Assembly: GCF_000299035.1 (NCBI RefSeq)
Contig: NZ_JH921519.1
Location: 331,013-395,012, forward strand
Length of the DNA stretch: 64,000 nt
Origin: Bacillus bingmayongensis
Lineage (GTDB): Bacteria; Bacillota; Bacilli; Bacillales; Bacillaceae_G
Direction: 5' to 3'
Shown here in pieces: positions 24,236 to 31,443 of the stretch. Under the pieces are notes generated by a model. The model searched no databases, had not been told where the DNA came from, and was given only the letters and a program-made list of their open reading frames with translations. Each line of letters begins with the position of its first letter. Positions within the stretch are counted from its first letter, which is position 1. The position numbers and the translations under genes were made by a program.

Positions 24236-24249
24236 TAAAAACGCTTTCG
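24236..24249 (-). promoter_or_regulatory. Possible CcpA (cre) site upstream of the PTS IIA gene
   Basis: TAAAAACGCTTTCG matches the consensus TGWAANCGNTNWCA at 12 of 14 positions. It lies 98 bases upstream of the start codon. Confidence 0.4.
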
Positions 24250-24454
24250 AAATGAAGTACGTGATTACCAATAGAATCTTATTGTATCGCTTTGTAAAAT
24301 TCCAGTCAATTCAGATTGTCTGAATAACAATAATGCGAATTAACTTCTTAACTTATATTTTCTCTTTTTTTCTCCTACTTGTCTAGAGGTCTTTACGGCA
24401 TTTTATTTTTTGTTATTGATTTGTAAAATTCTCTTCATATTTTTCCCGAAAGTT

Positions 24455-24503
24455 ACTTACCTTAAGTAAGTAACTGATTTATTATTACTTACTTAAGGTA
24501 AGT
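24455..24503 (+). promoter_or_regulatory. Large inverted-repeat operator upstream of the DoxX gene
   Basis: ACTTACCTTAAGTAAGTAA (24455-24473) and its exact reverse complement (24485-24503) are separated by 11 bases. Each arm is itself nearly palindromic around CTTAAG, so the site can be read as two dyads or one 49-base hairpin. It ends 25 bases before the DoxX start codon, where a repressor would block initiation. The rest of the 24139-24528 gap shows no gene. Confidence 0.75.
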
Positions 24504-24528
24504 TAATAACTTTTTGGAGGTTTTATAA

Positions 24529-24906
24529 ATGATGAACATCGGTCTTCTTATTATTCGTCTTATTATCGGAATTACATTCATGGGTCATGGTACTCAAAAA
24601 TTATTTGGTTGGTTTGGTGGTCACGGCCTTAAAGGAACAGGCGGCTGGATGGAATCAATCGGCTTACGCCCTGGCGTATTTATGGCTGGTGCAACTGAGT
24701 TATTAGGTGGTTTCTTATTCGCAGCAGGTATCTTAACTTGGGTTGATTCACTATTTATAGTTGGTACAATGCTAGTAGCAATCTTTACTGTACACGGCAA
24801 AAATGGCTACTGGGTAACACAAAACGGATTTGAATATAACATGATCTTAATTGCTATTGCGGTTGGTGTTGCATTAACTGGACCTGGCGCTTACGTTTTA
24901 CTTTAA
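24529..24906 (+). CDS. DoxX family membrane protein
   Basis: 125 residues with four helices. Family signature GLLIIRLIIGITFMGHGTQK and LFGWFGGHGLKGTGGWMESIG. DoxX relatives in Bacillus (CatD) are induced by quinone or thiol stress under MarR/DUF24 repressors; here the large operator just upstream suggests similar control, but the regulator is not in the window. Start ATG lies eight bases after GGAGG. Single gene with its own terminator. Confidence 0.88.
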   Translation: MMNIGLLIIRLIIGITFMGHGTQKLFGWFGGHGLKGTGGWMESIGLRPGVFMAGATELLGGFLFAAGILTWVDSLFIVGTMLVAIFTVHGKNGYWVTQNGFEYNMILIAIAVGVALTGPGAYVLL

Positions 24907-24938
24907 TCAACAATCTCAGTTTCAAGACATTTATTAAG

Positions 24939-24982
24939 AAAAGGAGTAGGTTTCAGTTTGAAACCTACTCCTTTTCTTTTTT
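24939..24982 (+). terminator. Terminator of the DoxX gene
   Basis: AAAAGGAGTAGGTTT pairs with AAACCTACTCCTTTT, then CTTTTTT. Confidence 0.92.
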
Positions 24983-25091
24983 CACTCATTTACAAAAAAC
25001 GTCAAAAAAATATTTTTTTAGCAGGAGTTTCCCTTCATTATCTTGTAAACAAACAAAGAAGTATTCATATCAAGGAAGGGAGATTACAAAT

Positions 25092-25703
25092 ATGCTATCG
25101 ATTAATCCAAATGAACAAACAGAAAAAGATAATTACAAATTATTAACAGGGAGTATTATTCCGCGTCCAGTAGCATTCGTTACTTCTGTTACAAAAGACG
25201 GAGTTTTAAATGGTGCTCCATATAGCTACTTTAATATCGTTGCTGCCAATCCACCGCTCATCTCTGTTTCAGTGCAACGAAAAGAAGGAGAGCGAAAGGA
25301 TACTTCTCGAAACGCAATTGAAAAAGGTGAATTTGTTGTACATATTTCCGATGAATCCTACGTGGGGGCCATCAACAAGACTGCTGCAAATCTTCCCCCA
25401 AATCAAAGTGAAATTGAATTAGCTAAACTAACTCCTATCGAAAGCGATGTTATCTCAGTACCGGGCGTAAAAGAAGCGAATATTCGAATGGAATGCATAC
25501 TAGAACGCGCTATTCCACTAGGTGGAACAGAAGACTCTCCAGCGTGCGACCTATTAATCGGCCGCGTTGTTCGCTTCCACGTTGCAGAACATTTATATGA
25601 AAATGGACGCATTCACGCAGAAGGGTTAAAACCAGTAAGCCGACTAGCAGGACACAACTACGCAAAATTAGGAGAACAATTTGAGCTTGTAAGGCCTATT
25701 TAA
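25092..25703 (+). CDS. Flavin reductase family protein
   Basis: 203 residues of the FMN-binding split-barrel flavin-reductase-like fold. Typical segments: LLTGSIIPRPVAFVTSVTKDG, NGAPYSYFNIVAANPPLISV and FVVHISDE, with C-terminal RLAGHNYAKLGEQFELVRP. Substrate or partner cannot be inferred. Start is preceded by GGAAGGGAG. The stop codon TAA is the first base triplet of the tandem repeat that follows, so the repeat abuts the gene exactly. Confidence 0.85.
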   Translation: MLSINPNEQTEKDNYKLLTGSIIPRPVAFVTSVTKDGVLNGAPYSYFNIVAANPPLISVSVQRKEGERKDTSRNAIEKGEFVVHISDESYVGAINKTAANLPPNQSEIELAKLTPIESDVISVPGVKEANIRMECILERAIPLGGTEDSPACDLLIGRVVRFHVAEHLYENGRIHAEGLKPVSRLAGHNYAKLGEQFELVRPI

Positions 25704-26200
25704 AAGTGGAAGCGGCTCGTTCAGAATGGGAGGAGGATGGAGCTTCTGACGTAGAGGCGCTTTTTGCCTCGCAGGAAGATACGAAGCCGCCGACCATTCT
25801 TGCTGGATATCTTTAAAAGTGGAAGTGGCTCGTTCAGAATGGGAGGAGGATGGAGCTTCTGACGGAGAGGCGCTTTTTGCCTCGTAGGAAGACGCGAAGC
25901 CACCGACCGTTCTTGCCCCTGGAGCTGGATATCTTTAAAAGCGGAATTGGCTCGTTCAGAATGGGAGGAGGATGGAGCTTCTGCCGTAGAGGCGCTTTTT
26001 GCCTCGTAGGAAGACGCGAAGCCACCGACCGTTCTTGCCCCTGGAGCTGGATATCTTTAAAAGCGGAATTGGCTCGTTCAGAATGGGAGGAGGATGGAGC
26101 TTCTGCCGTAGAGGCGCTTTTTGCCTCGTAGGAAGACGCGAAGCCACCGACCGTTCTTGCCCCTGGAGCTGGATATCTTTAAAAGCGGAATTGGCTCGTT
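25700..26200 (+). repeat. 122-bp tandem repeat, four units plus a fragment
   Basis: The landmark GGCTCGTTCA occurs at 25714, 25827, 25949 and 26071, with GGCTCGTT again at 26193. Periods are 113, 122, 122 and 122; the first unit lacks nine bases (CCCCTGGAG). Each unit runs TTTAAAAG(T/C)GGAA, then AGAATGGGAGGAGGATGGAGC, GAGGCGCTTTTTGCCTC and CCATTCTTG or CCGTTCTTG, ending GGAGCTGGATATC. Units two to four are almost identical. Inner and outer parts are self-complementary, giving one long hairpin per unit. Reading frames seen through it on both strands are artefacts. Confidence 0.95.
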
Positions 26201-26215
26201 CATTTAATAGCATAA

Positions 26216-26256
26216 AGAAGCCCAGCTTAAGCATCACCCAAGCTGGACTTCTTTTG
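26216..26256 (+). terminator. Terminator after the tandem repeat
   Basis: AGAAGCCCAGCTT pairs with AAGCTGGACTTCT with one mismatch, followed by TTTGT. It probably served the flavin reductase gene before the repeat arose between them. Confidence 0.75.
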
Positions 26257-26354
26257 TCCAATAAAAAATCCCCGCTATTATAAGTTGGTAATTCATGAAG
26301 GGAAAAGATTTAAAAATATTTCTTAATGATTTCTATCCCTTTTTCATTTAAAAC

Positions 26355-26630
26355 TTAGGCTTCTTTTCGTTTCTTTCTAAAAAAAGGAACCTTATATTGC
26401 TTTAGCATTCCAAGTTTGATAACAAAGAAATATAAGGAAAGAAGTGTAATAACAAATACGATAAAGAGTGGTTAAGGTGAATAGAACATACGGGCATCCT
26501 CTGTTTTCCCTGCAATAAATTTCAAAGAATCTATATTAAAAAAATCAGCAAACATTTGTATGCCAAGCATACTAAACCAAAAAACGAAAAAGCTAATAAT
26601 AATACCAAAAATTTGTTTTACTCTTGTCAT
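26355..26630 (-). pseudogene. Small two-helix membrane protein interrupted by an in-frame stop
   Basis: The frame opens with ATG at 26630 behind a GAAAGGATGA ribosome site and reads MTRVKQIFGIIISFFVFWFS, continuing to FYSP; a TAA stop follows at codon 53 (26474-26472). Without that stop it continues PLFIVFVITLLSLYFFVIKL and ends KKRKEA at codon 91 (26355). Both halves contain one convincing helix with positive flanks, so a single nonsense change is the simplest reading. The 52-residue product could still be made. I do not recognise the family. Confidence 0.65.
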
Positions 26631-26887
26631 TCATATCATCCTTTCTATATATATGGGTGATTTTTATTATAATGAATATGAATAGAAATAATATTTTGCA
26701 CAGAAAGGAATTTATCTTTACTATTCACGAATCAATTTAATCCAGCCGAGAACTGCAATTTGTAGAATAACACCCTACATAATTAACCTCCCTAGCCACC
26801 TCAAAAAAATGTCATCAAACGAACGTACAATTTTAATAAGGTCTCCACGCTTCATATCTCCTGTCACTTCTTTACATCATAACAAAA
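26631..26887 (-). other. mntP downstream region, possible short broken frames
   Basis: On the minus strand an ATG reads MKRGDLIKIVRSFDDIFLR and is stopped by TAG at 26777-26775; the same frame continues GVILQIAVLGWIKLIRE before the next stop. The TAG is directly preceded by an ATG with an AGGGAGG ribosome site. It may be a second decayed small gene or chance. No other content is seen. Confidence 0.3.
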
Positions 26888-27436
26888 TTATATTGGAAAA
26901 AGAAGGGTGAGCCCAAAACCAACAAGAATGATACCACCGAGCACTTCACCATACATACCAAGCAAACGCTTTGCATGCCTCCCAATCAGCAAACCGCCCC
27001 ATGCTAGTATCATGCTAACCAATCCAAATAGCAAGATCGTTACAATCATTTGCGCTCCGTAAATTCCTAGGCTGAGCCCAACTGAAAAACTATCAATACT
27101 CACACTAAACGCAAATACCAGTAAACTTATCCCTACCGGAGCGGATCTTGTCTCTTCCCCTTCTAAAATTGCAGAGTACACAATATAAAAACCTAATCCA
27201 ATTAACAAAATAGCCCCAGCTACAGTGGCAATATGACCAAATTTCTCTGATAAAAAACGACCTAGTATCATACCGAGAAACGGCATGACGATATGAAATA
27301 TCCCTATTGTTATACCTATATAAAAGATCTGCCGCATTTTTAACGTTACCATACCCATGCCGAGGCTTACAGAAAATGCATCCATTCCTAAGGCAAGTGC
27401 CATGATAATCAAAGGTACTAGTTGTTCAATTGTCAT
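26888..27436 (-). CDS. mntP: Manganese efflux pump MntP
   Basis: 182 residues, six helices with internal twofold symmetry. The two halves carry the matching motifs [12 protein letters not shown] and [12 protein letters not shown], whose Asp residues are typical of MntP-type exporters. Position near ywlE and ywlC matches B. subtilis ywlD. Start has GAGGAGGG. No manganese riboswitch was recognised in the 330-base upstream gap, which is filled by repeats. Confidence 0.9.
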   Translation of the reverse strand: MTIEQLVPLIIMALALGMDAFSVSLGMGMVTLKMRQIFYIGITIGIFHIVMPFLGMILGRFLSEKFGHIATVAGAILLIGLGFYIVYSAILEGEETRSAPVGISLLVFAFSVSIDSFSVGLSLGIYGAQMIVTILLFGLVSMILAWGGLLIGRHAKRLLGMYGEVLGGIILVGFGLTLLFPI

Positions 27437-27514
27437 CTCGACCCTCCTCGGACTTGCTACTTCACAATATGCTCATCCGAGGAAAAATAGAATCTATGAA
27501 ATTTTTCTATATAA

Positions 27515-27725
27515 GGTGAAACTTTAATCAGTGAAGGGCTTCATCCCCACTGATTATTAGCCCTCACCAATCGGGCTTTTATGGGATACATCCATTTTAA
27601 TTGTTCAACATTCACATTACAGGCTATGAAAAGCAAGTGGTGACCCGCACTCATTTTCTCTCTTTGTTTTCACTCGGCATGATTGGACCCTCTCTTCTAC
27701 CTAAAAAGAAAGATTTTTATACCGT
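27515..27725. repeat. Two interspersed repeat fragments upstream of mntP
   Basis: 27515-27590 begins TATAAGGTGAAACTTTAATC, like the bcr1-like copies at 23536 and 53776, then has a palindrome around AGGGCTTCATCCCC. 27640-27720, read on the minus strand, shares TAGGTAGAAGAGAG and GAAAACANAGAGAG with copies at 30410 and 43560. Together they fill the gap between ywlC and mntP; no gene is seen. Confidence 0.6.
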
Positions 27726-27768
27726 TTTTTAATTTATCTTCCTATAGAAAGACGAGTTGCATGCTCAT

Positions 27769-28812
27769 CTACTCTTCAATAATAATATGATGTCCTGCCG
27801 CTTTCGTTAAACGGTTCATAATCGCATTCCCAATTCCTTCATTCGGAAACGACTCACTAAAAATAACATCTACTTCACTTGCATCAAATGTTCTTAGCAC
27901 ATCGTATAATTTGGTTGCAACGCTCGCCAAATCGTTTCGCACACCACAAGACAATACAACATCTGCTTTATACACATGTTGATACTCTTCTGTAGTTAAT
28001 ACACCAACTGTATATCCTTCACTTTTCTTCTTATCCACAAGCTGTTGAATAAAATCACGAGATCCTTCAACAATACTAAGTGGTGCTTTCGGTGCATAAT
28101 GTGTATATTTCATTCCCGGTGCCTTTGGTTTTTCTTTTTCATCCTTTAATGCAGGGTCTAACGAAACAATTCCAATCACTTCTTCTAATTGCTCCTTCGT
28201 AATTCCGCCTGGACGTAAAATTGTTGGTACTTCACTTGTACAATCAATTACCGTTGATTCAACTCCAACACCCGTTGCACCGCCATCAACAATACCAGCA
28301 ATTCTCCCATTTAAATCTTCATATACGTGAGATGCTAAAGTTGGACTCGGACGCCCAGAACGATTGGCACTCGGTGCTGCAACCGGTACATTCGCTTCTT
28401 CAATAAGAGCAAGTGCCACTGGATGATCCGGCATTCTAACTCCAACTGTATCTAAACCGGCCGTAACCTTTTCGGAAATACCCTCTTTTTTCGGTAAGAT
28501 AATTGTTAAAGGTCCCGGCCAAAAGTGTTTCATCAAGACTTCTGCAACCTTTGGTATTTCCCTAACAATTCCTTTTAACTGAGATTTTGCACCAATGTGG
28601 ACAATCAATGGATTATCACTTGGTCTTCCTTTCGCTTCAAAAATTTTCGCAATCGCTTCATCATTCATTGCATTTGCCCCTAGCCCATATACCGTTTCTG
28701 TAGGGAAGGCAATCGCTTCATTTTCCTTTAGTAATCTTGCTGCTTCTTGTAATTGTGGATAATCTTTTTTTATTTCCACAACATTATCCACAACCCACAT
28801 ATTTGTATGCAT
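27769..28812 (-). CDS. ywlC: Threonylcarbamoyl-AMP synthase (Sua5/YwlC)
   Basis: Makes threonylcarbamoyl-AMP for the t6A37 tRNA modification. 347 residues in two parts: an N-terminal YrdC domain (AIAFPTETVYGLGANAM, KGRPSDNPLIVHI, FWPGPLTIIL, PSANRSGRPSPT, STVIDCTS) and a C-terminal Sua5 domain (SIVEGSRDFIQQLVDKKKSE onward). The frame extends 30 codons upstream without a ribosome site; I use the ATG at 28812, though the ATG at 28800 is possible. The 5' end of the gene lies within a DnaA-box cluster. Confidence 0.92.
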   Translation of the reverse strand: MHTNMWVVDNVVEIKKDYPQLQEAARLLKENEAIAFPTETVYGLGANAMNDEAIAKIFEAKGRPSDNPLIVHIGAKSQLKGIVREIPKVAEVLMKHFWPGPLTIILPKKEGISEKVTAGLDTVGVRMPDHPVALALIEEANVPVAAPSANRSGRPSPTLASHVYEDLNGRIAGIVDGGATGVGVESTVIDCTSEVPTILRPGGITKEQLEEVIGIVSLDPALKDEKEKPKAPGMKYTHYAPKAPLSIVEGSRDFIQQLVDKKKSEGYTVGVLTTEEYQHVYKADVVLSCGVRNDLASVATKLYDVLRTFDASEVDVIFSESFPNEGIGNAIMNRLTKAAGHHIIIEE

Positions 28813-29175
28813 TTTTTTCCACGTCCTTTTTTTCCATGAAATACTGTCTATATTTAGTTTACTATGAGATTTATCCAAAAGACAAACAAGGTTTATCCAC
28901 AAAATGTGGATAAACCTGATTAATCAGTGGATAACTTTGTGAATAGCTGACAATTTAGTATTATTACATTCTGCTGTTTTATATTTTCACAAAAATGTTC
29001 TAGCTGCTGAATATCCTCTGGAACTTTATCTTTTTCCACAGTTGTAAAGTGAAAAAACTGAAAGATCGTCACAGATTGTGGATGATTTGTGAGTAAATAC
29101 AATTGTTGAATATTTTTCTCTTTCATATACTGCAAAAACATTTCAAAAAAATATAGGAAAGTCTTGTTATCCACA
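28754..29175. promoter_or_regulatory. DnaA-box cluster around the 5' end of ywlC
   Basis: Five perfect DnaA boxes (TTATCCACA or its complement TGTGGATAA) occur at 28754-28762, 28784-28792, 28893-28901, 28905-28913 and 29167-29175. One-mismatch sites lie near 28871 (TTATCCAAA), 28926 (AGTGGATAA) and 29078 (TGTGGATGA). A nine-base word should appear about once per 130 kb on both strands, so this density is highly non-random. I recall that B. subtilis has an oriC-proximal DnaA-binding cluster at ywlC that affects replication initiation; this looks like its counterpart. Confidence 0.8.
28889..28917 (-). terminator. Hairpin built from two opposed DnaA boxes, terminator-like
   Basis: AGGTTTATCCAC (28889-28900) pairs perfectly with GTGGATAAACCT (28906-28917). 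On the minus strand it is followed by TGTTTGTCTTTT. It lies upstream of ywlC, a few bases after the stop of the gene at 28920, so it may end that transcript and also hold the two boxes. Confidence 0.55.
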
Positions 29176-29378
29176 GTAGGTGTGAACAAACAAGAACGAA
29201 CAAGCGCATTGTCTCCTTTTTGTTCATAACCAACTACAGCCTGTATTTCCCCTTCATCTTCCAATATCATAAATTGCTCATATAACTCATTTATTTTATC
29301 ATCTTTTTTATTAGCTTGTCCGAAAAAAGAATATAATCTTTCAACATCATTTTTTGTAGCAAAGTAAGTCTTTTTCAC
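28920..29378 (-). CDS. Putative GNAT-like acetyltransferase (YwlB position)
   Basis: 152 residues. The pattern of a short helix, EDEGEIQAVVGYEQKGDNAL and LYLLTNHPQSVTIFQFFHF, and the location between ywlC and spoIIR as for B. subtilis ywlB, suggest a GNAT-fold acetyltransferase, but the acetyl-CoA loop is weak, so the call is tentative. I use a GTG at 29378, seven bases after GGGGGG; a TTG at 29384 is too close to the ribosome site. Part of the DnaA-box cluster lies inside it. Confidence 0.55.
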   Translation of the reverse strand: MKKTYFATKNDVERLYSFFGQANKKDDKINELYEQFMILEDEGEIQAVVGYEQKGDNALVRSCLFTPTVDNKTFLYFFEMFLQYMKEKNIQQLYLLTNHPQSVTIFQFFHFTTVEKDKVPEDIQQLEHFCENIKQQNVIILNCQLFTKLSTD

Positions 29379-29428
29379 GATCAATCCCCCCTCACTTCTA
29401 TATATGAGGAGGGATAAGAAAATAGTAC

Positions 29429-30289
29429 TTATTTAGAAAATAAAGAAGAGAATGCTTCTACAATAAACAATTTTACTTCCGGTTCTTCCTCTTGCTCTTC
29501 TACTTCTACTTCTACTATTTCATTTGTTTTTTCTTGTTTCTTTTCCACAGGTTTTATTTCTTCCTGTTTCACACGTTTTTCTTGCTTTGACTCCTCTTTT
29601 GTCTCTTTCACATTTTTTTGTTCTTTAGGAGTAACCTCTTTTTTCGATACTTCTTTTCCAGGTGCTTGTTTGGAAACTATTTCTTTATTTTTATTTTCAA
29701 CCGCTGCTTCTTTTTCTTTCTGCACTGTCACTGGTTGTTCTTCATCCTCAATAGATTCAGCTTTCGCAACATGCTCTTCTTTTTTTACAGCTGATCCACT
29801 AGAGAAATCTAGAAAACACATCGGCGGGAATAACACACACCACCAATTTGCTCCTTCACCTTTACCAATTGAAATAAGTACTGCTTCATATTCCCCTGCG
29901 GGATAAATAAAGTTCCCATATACTTTTGTAGGAAATTTAATATTTTTACCAAATGTAACTTGAAATGATTCCTTACTTCCTTCTCGTTTTAATGTTTTCG
30001 CAACTGTTTTTTCAATTTCCGGGATGTGACTTTGAATGACACGACGTGCATCCTCAAACGATTTCAAATCTGCTACCCATCCATCAATTTGTGCCTTTAC
30101 TTCATCGCGCACTTTCCGCTTTAGCGCTTGATCTTTATCTGAATCACTATTTGCTAAAATACGTAATCGAACAGCTTCTTTCGGAATAACGGTATTTCCC
30201 TTTGCATCAGCTTTCATATATCCAAACTGCACAAGTAGCTGTGCACCAATTAATAATAAAAGAAAATAGGCAATCGCTTGTTTTTTCAT
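29429..30289 (-). CDS. spoIIR: Stage II sporulation protein R
   Basis: Forespore-made signalling protein that crosses into the intermembrane space and triggers SpoIIGA processing of pro-sigma-E. 286 residues: an N-terminal membrane/signal segment (IAYFLLLLIGAQLLVQFGYM), the SpoIIR core (EAVRLRILANSDSDKDQALK, FGKNIKFPTKVYGNFIYPAG, GEGANWWCVLFPPMCFLD), then a Lys/Glu-rich low-complexity tail of about 90 residues before a short hydrophobic end. The ATG at 30289 is chosen; a sigma-F promoter lies just upstream. Confidence 0.93.
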   Translation of the reverse strand: MKKQAIAYFLLLLIGAQLLVQFGYMKADAKGNTVIPKEAVRLRILANSDSDKDQALKRKVRDEVKAQIDGWVADLKSFEDARRVIQSHIPEIEKTVAKTLKREGSKESFQVTFGKNIKFPTKVYGNFIYPAGEYEAVLISIGKGEGANWWCVLFPPMCFLDFSSGSAVKKEEHVAKAESIEDEEQPVTVQKEKEAAVENKNKEIVSKQAPGKEVSKKEVTPKEQKNVKETKEESKQEKRVKQEEIKPVEKKQEKTNEIVEVEVEEQEEEPEVKLFIVEAFSSLFSK

Positions 30290-30313
30290 CTCTTGCACCG
30301 TCCCTTCTGTCAA

Positions 30314-30343
30314 CAGTGTAGACACACTTCTCTTTTTCTAAAC
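30314..30343 (-). promoter_or_regulatory. Sigma-F promoter of spoIIR
   Basis: On the minus strand GTTTA (30343-30339), a 15-base spacer, then GTCTACACTG (30323-30314) match the sigma-F consensus GYWTA-N15-GGNNANANTR with one mismatch. It lies about 25 bases from the start codon, in keeping with known forespore expression of spoIIR. Confidence 0.75.
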
Positions 30344-30409
30344 TATTAAATTCTAAATCTATAGAAAAACTTTCAAGTATATAAAGTGAAAAACTGATAT
30401 AAAACATTT

Positions 30410-30510
30410 CTTTTTAGATAGAAGAGAGCATCTAGCCATGCATGGAAGCGGTCAGGGCCCTTTTCTGCCCCCTCTCAAGTTAGAACAGAGTGAGGAAACG
30501 AGCGTTTTAT
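30410..30510 (+). repeat. Interspersed repeat copy upstream of spoIIR
   Basis: TTTTTAGATAGAAGAGAGCAT, then GAAGCGGTCAGGGCC and AACAGAGTGAGGAAACG align with the reverse complement of the copy at 43560-43690. No gene is seen in the 30344-30565 gap. Confidence 0.6.
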
Positions 30511-30565
30511 ATCTTTTTCACTTCTTGGCAGCGACTTATATGCTGAAAAGTCAAAGTGGATTTAT

Positions 30566-30598
30566 ATAAAAAAAAGGAGTAAGGTTCTACCTTACTCC
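30566..30598 (-). terminator. Terminator of prfA-prmC
   Basis: GGAGTAAGGT (30576-30585) and ACCTTACTCC (30589-30598) form a perfect stem, with TTTTTTTT following on the minus strand. It overlaps the last codons of prmC. Confidence 0.9.
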
Positions 30599-31443
30599 AT
30601 CTCCGCAAAGACCATACGATCTTTTCCGTTAATATCAAAAACAACTTCTACATGGGCATGTGGAAATGTCTGCTGCAATAATCCTTTCACATCTTCACCT
30701 TGCCCTATACCTACTTCAAAAGCAACAATTGCTTTTCTTTGCAAGACGTTTGGCAACTCTTCCATAAAACGGCGATAAAAATCAAGCCCATCCTCTCCAC
30801 CAACAAGCGCACGCTTTGGTTCATGCTCCTTTACAACTGGAGAAAGACCTCTCCAGTCTTCTTCTGGAATATACGGAGGGTTGGAAACAACAACATCTAA
30901 TTTTTGCCCCGTTTCATAAAACGGCGATAATAAATCACCATGATAGAACGTTACATTTGCGCCCAATGCTTTTGCATTTTCTTTCGCAACTTCAATAGAT
31001 TCCTGTGCAATATCTACTGTATATACATGAAAATTTTGGTTTTCTAAAGCAAGCGTAATGGAAATTGCTCCACTTCCCGTACCAATATCAGCTACATGAA
31101 GTTCCCGCTTACCAAACATACGCTGGATTCTATCTAATACGCCTACTATGAGCTCTTCTGTTTCTGGTCTTGGTATTAATACTTCCTCATTTACAAAAAA
31201 CGAACGACCATAAAACATTTCATATCCAATCATATATTGAACAGGAATCCCACCTACATGTTTGTGGATAAATCTCGTAAACGTCTTTTCTTGTTCTTCA
31301 GATATTTCTTCACGCATGTTCATCATTAAACCTGTTCGGTTCGTCTTTAATACATGACAAAGGACGATTTCTCCCGCATTTTCATCTCGTCCATTTTCCT
31401 GTAAAAAAGAAGAAGCCCATTTCAGGGCTTCATAGACGCGCAT
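30592..31443 (-). CDS. prmC: Peptide chain release factor N5-glutamine methyltransferase
   Basis: SAM-dependent enzyme that methylates the GGQ glutamine of release factors. 283 residues: an N-terminal helical domain (EALKWASSFLQENGRDENAG), SAM site VADIGTGSGAISITLALE, and the catalytic NPPY in DVVVSNPPYIPEEDW. Its start codon overlaps the prfA stop (TAATG), so enzyme and substrate are made from one transcript. Confidence 0.96.
   Translation of the reverse strand: MRVYEALKWASSFLQENGRDENAGEIVLCHVLKTNRTGLMMNMREEISEEQEKTFTRFIHKHVGGIPVQYMIGYEMFYGRSFFVNEEVLIPRPETEELIVGVLDRIQRMFGKRELHVADIGTGSGAISITLALENQNFHVYTVDIAQESIEVAKENAKALGANVTFYHGDLLSPFYETGQKLDVVVSNPPYIPEEDWRGLSPVVKEHEPKRALVGGEDGLDFYRRFMEELPNVLQRKAIVAFEVGIGQGEDVKGLLQQTFPHAHVEVVFDINGKDRMVFAEME

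Noticed and set aside
25721-26283. Several 60-100 codon frames on both strands over the tandem repeat
   Set aside because: They repeat with the 122-base unit and exist only because the unit lacks stops in some frames; no ribosome sites.
27437-27768. Manganese (yybP-ykoY) riboswitch upstream of mntP
   Set aside because: The gap is explained by repeat copies and I could not find the conserved riboswitch core.
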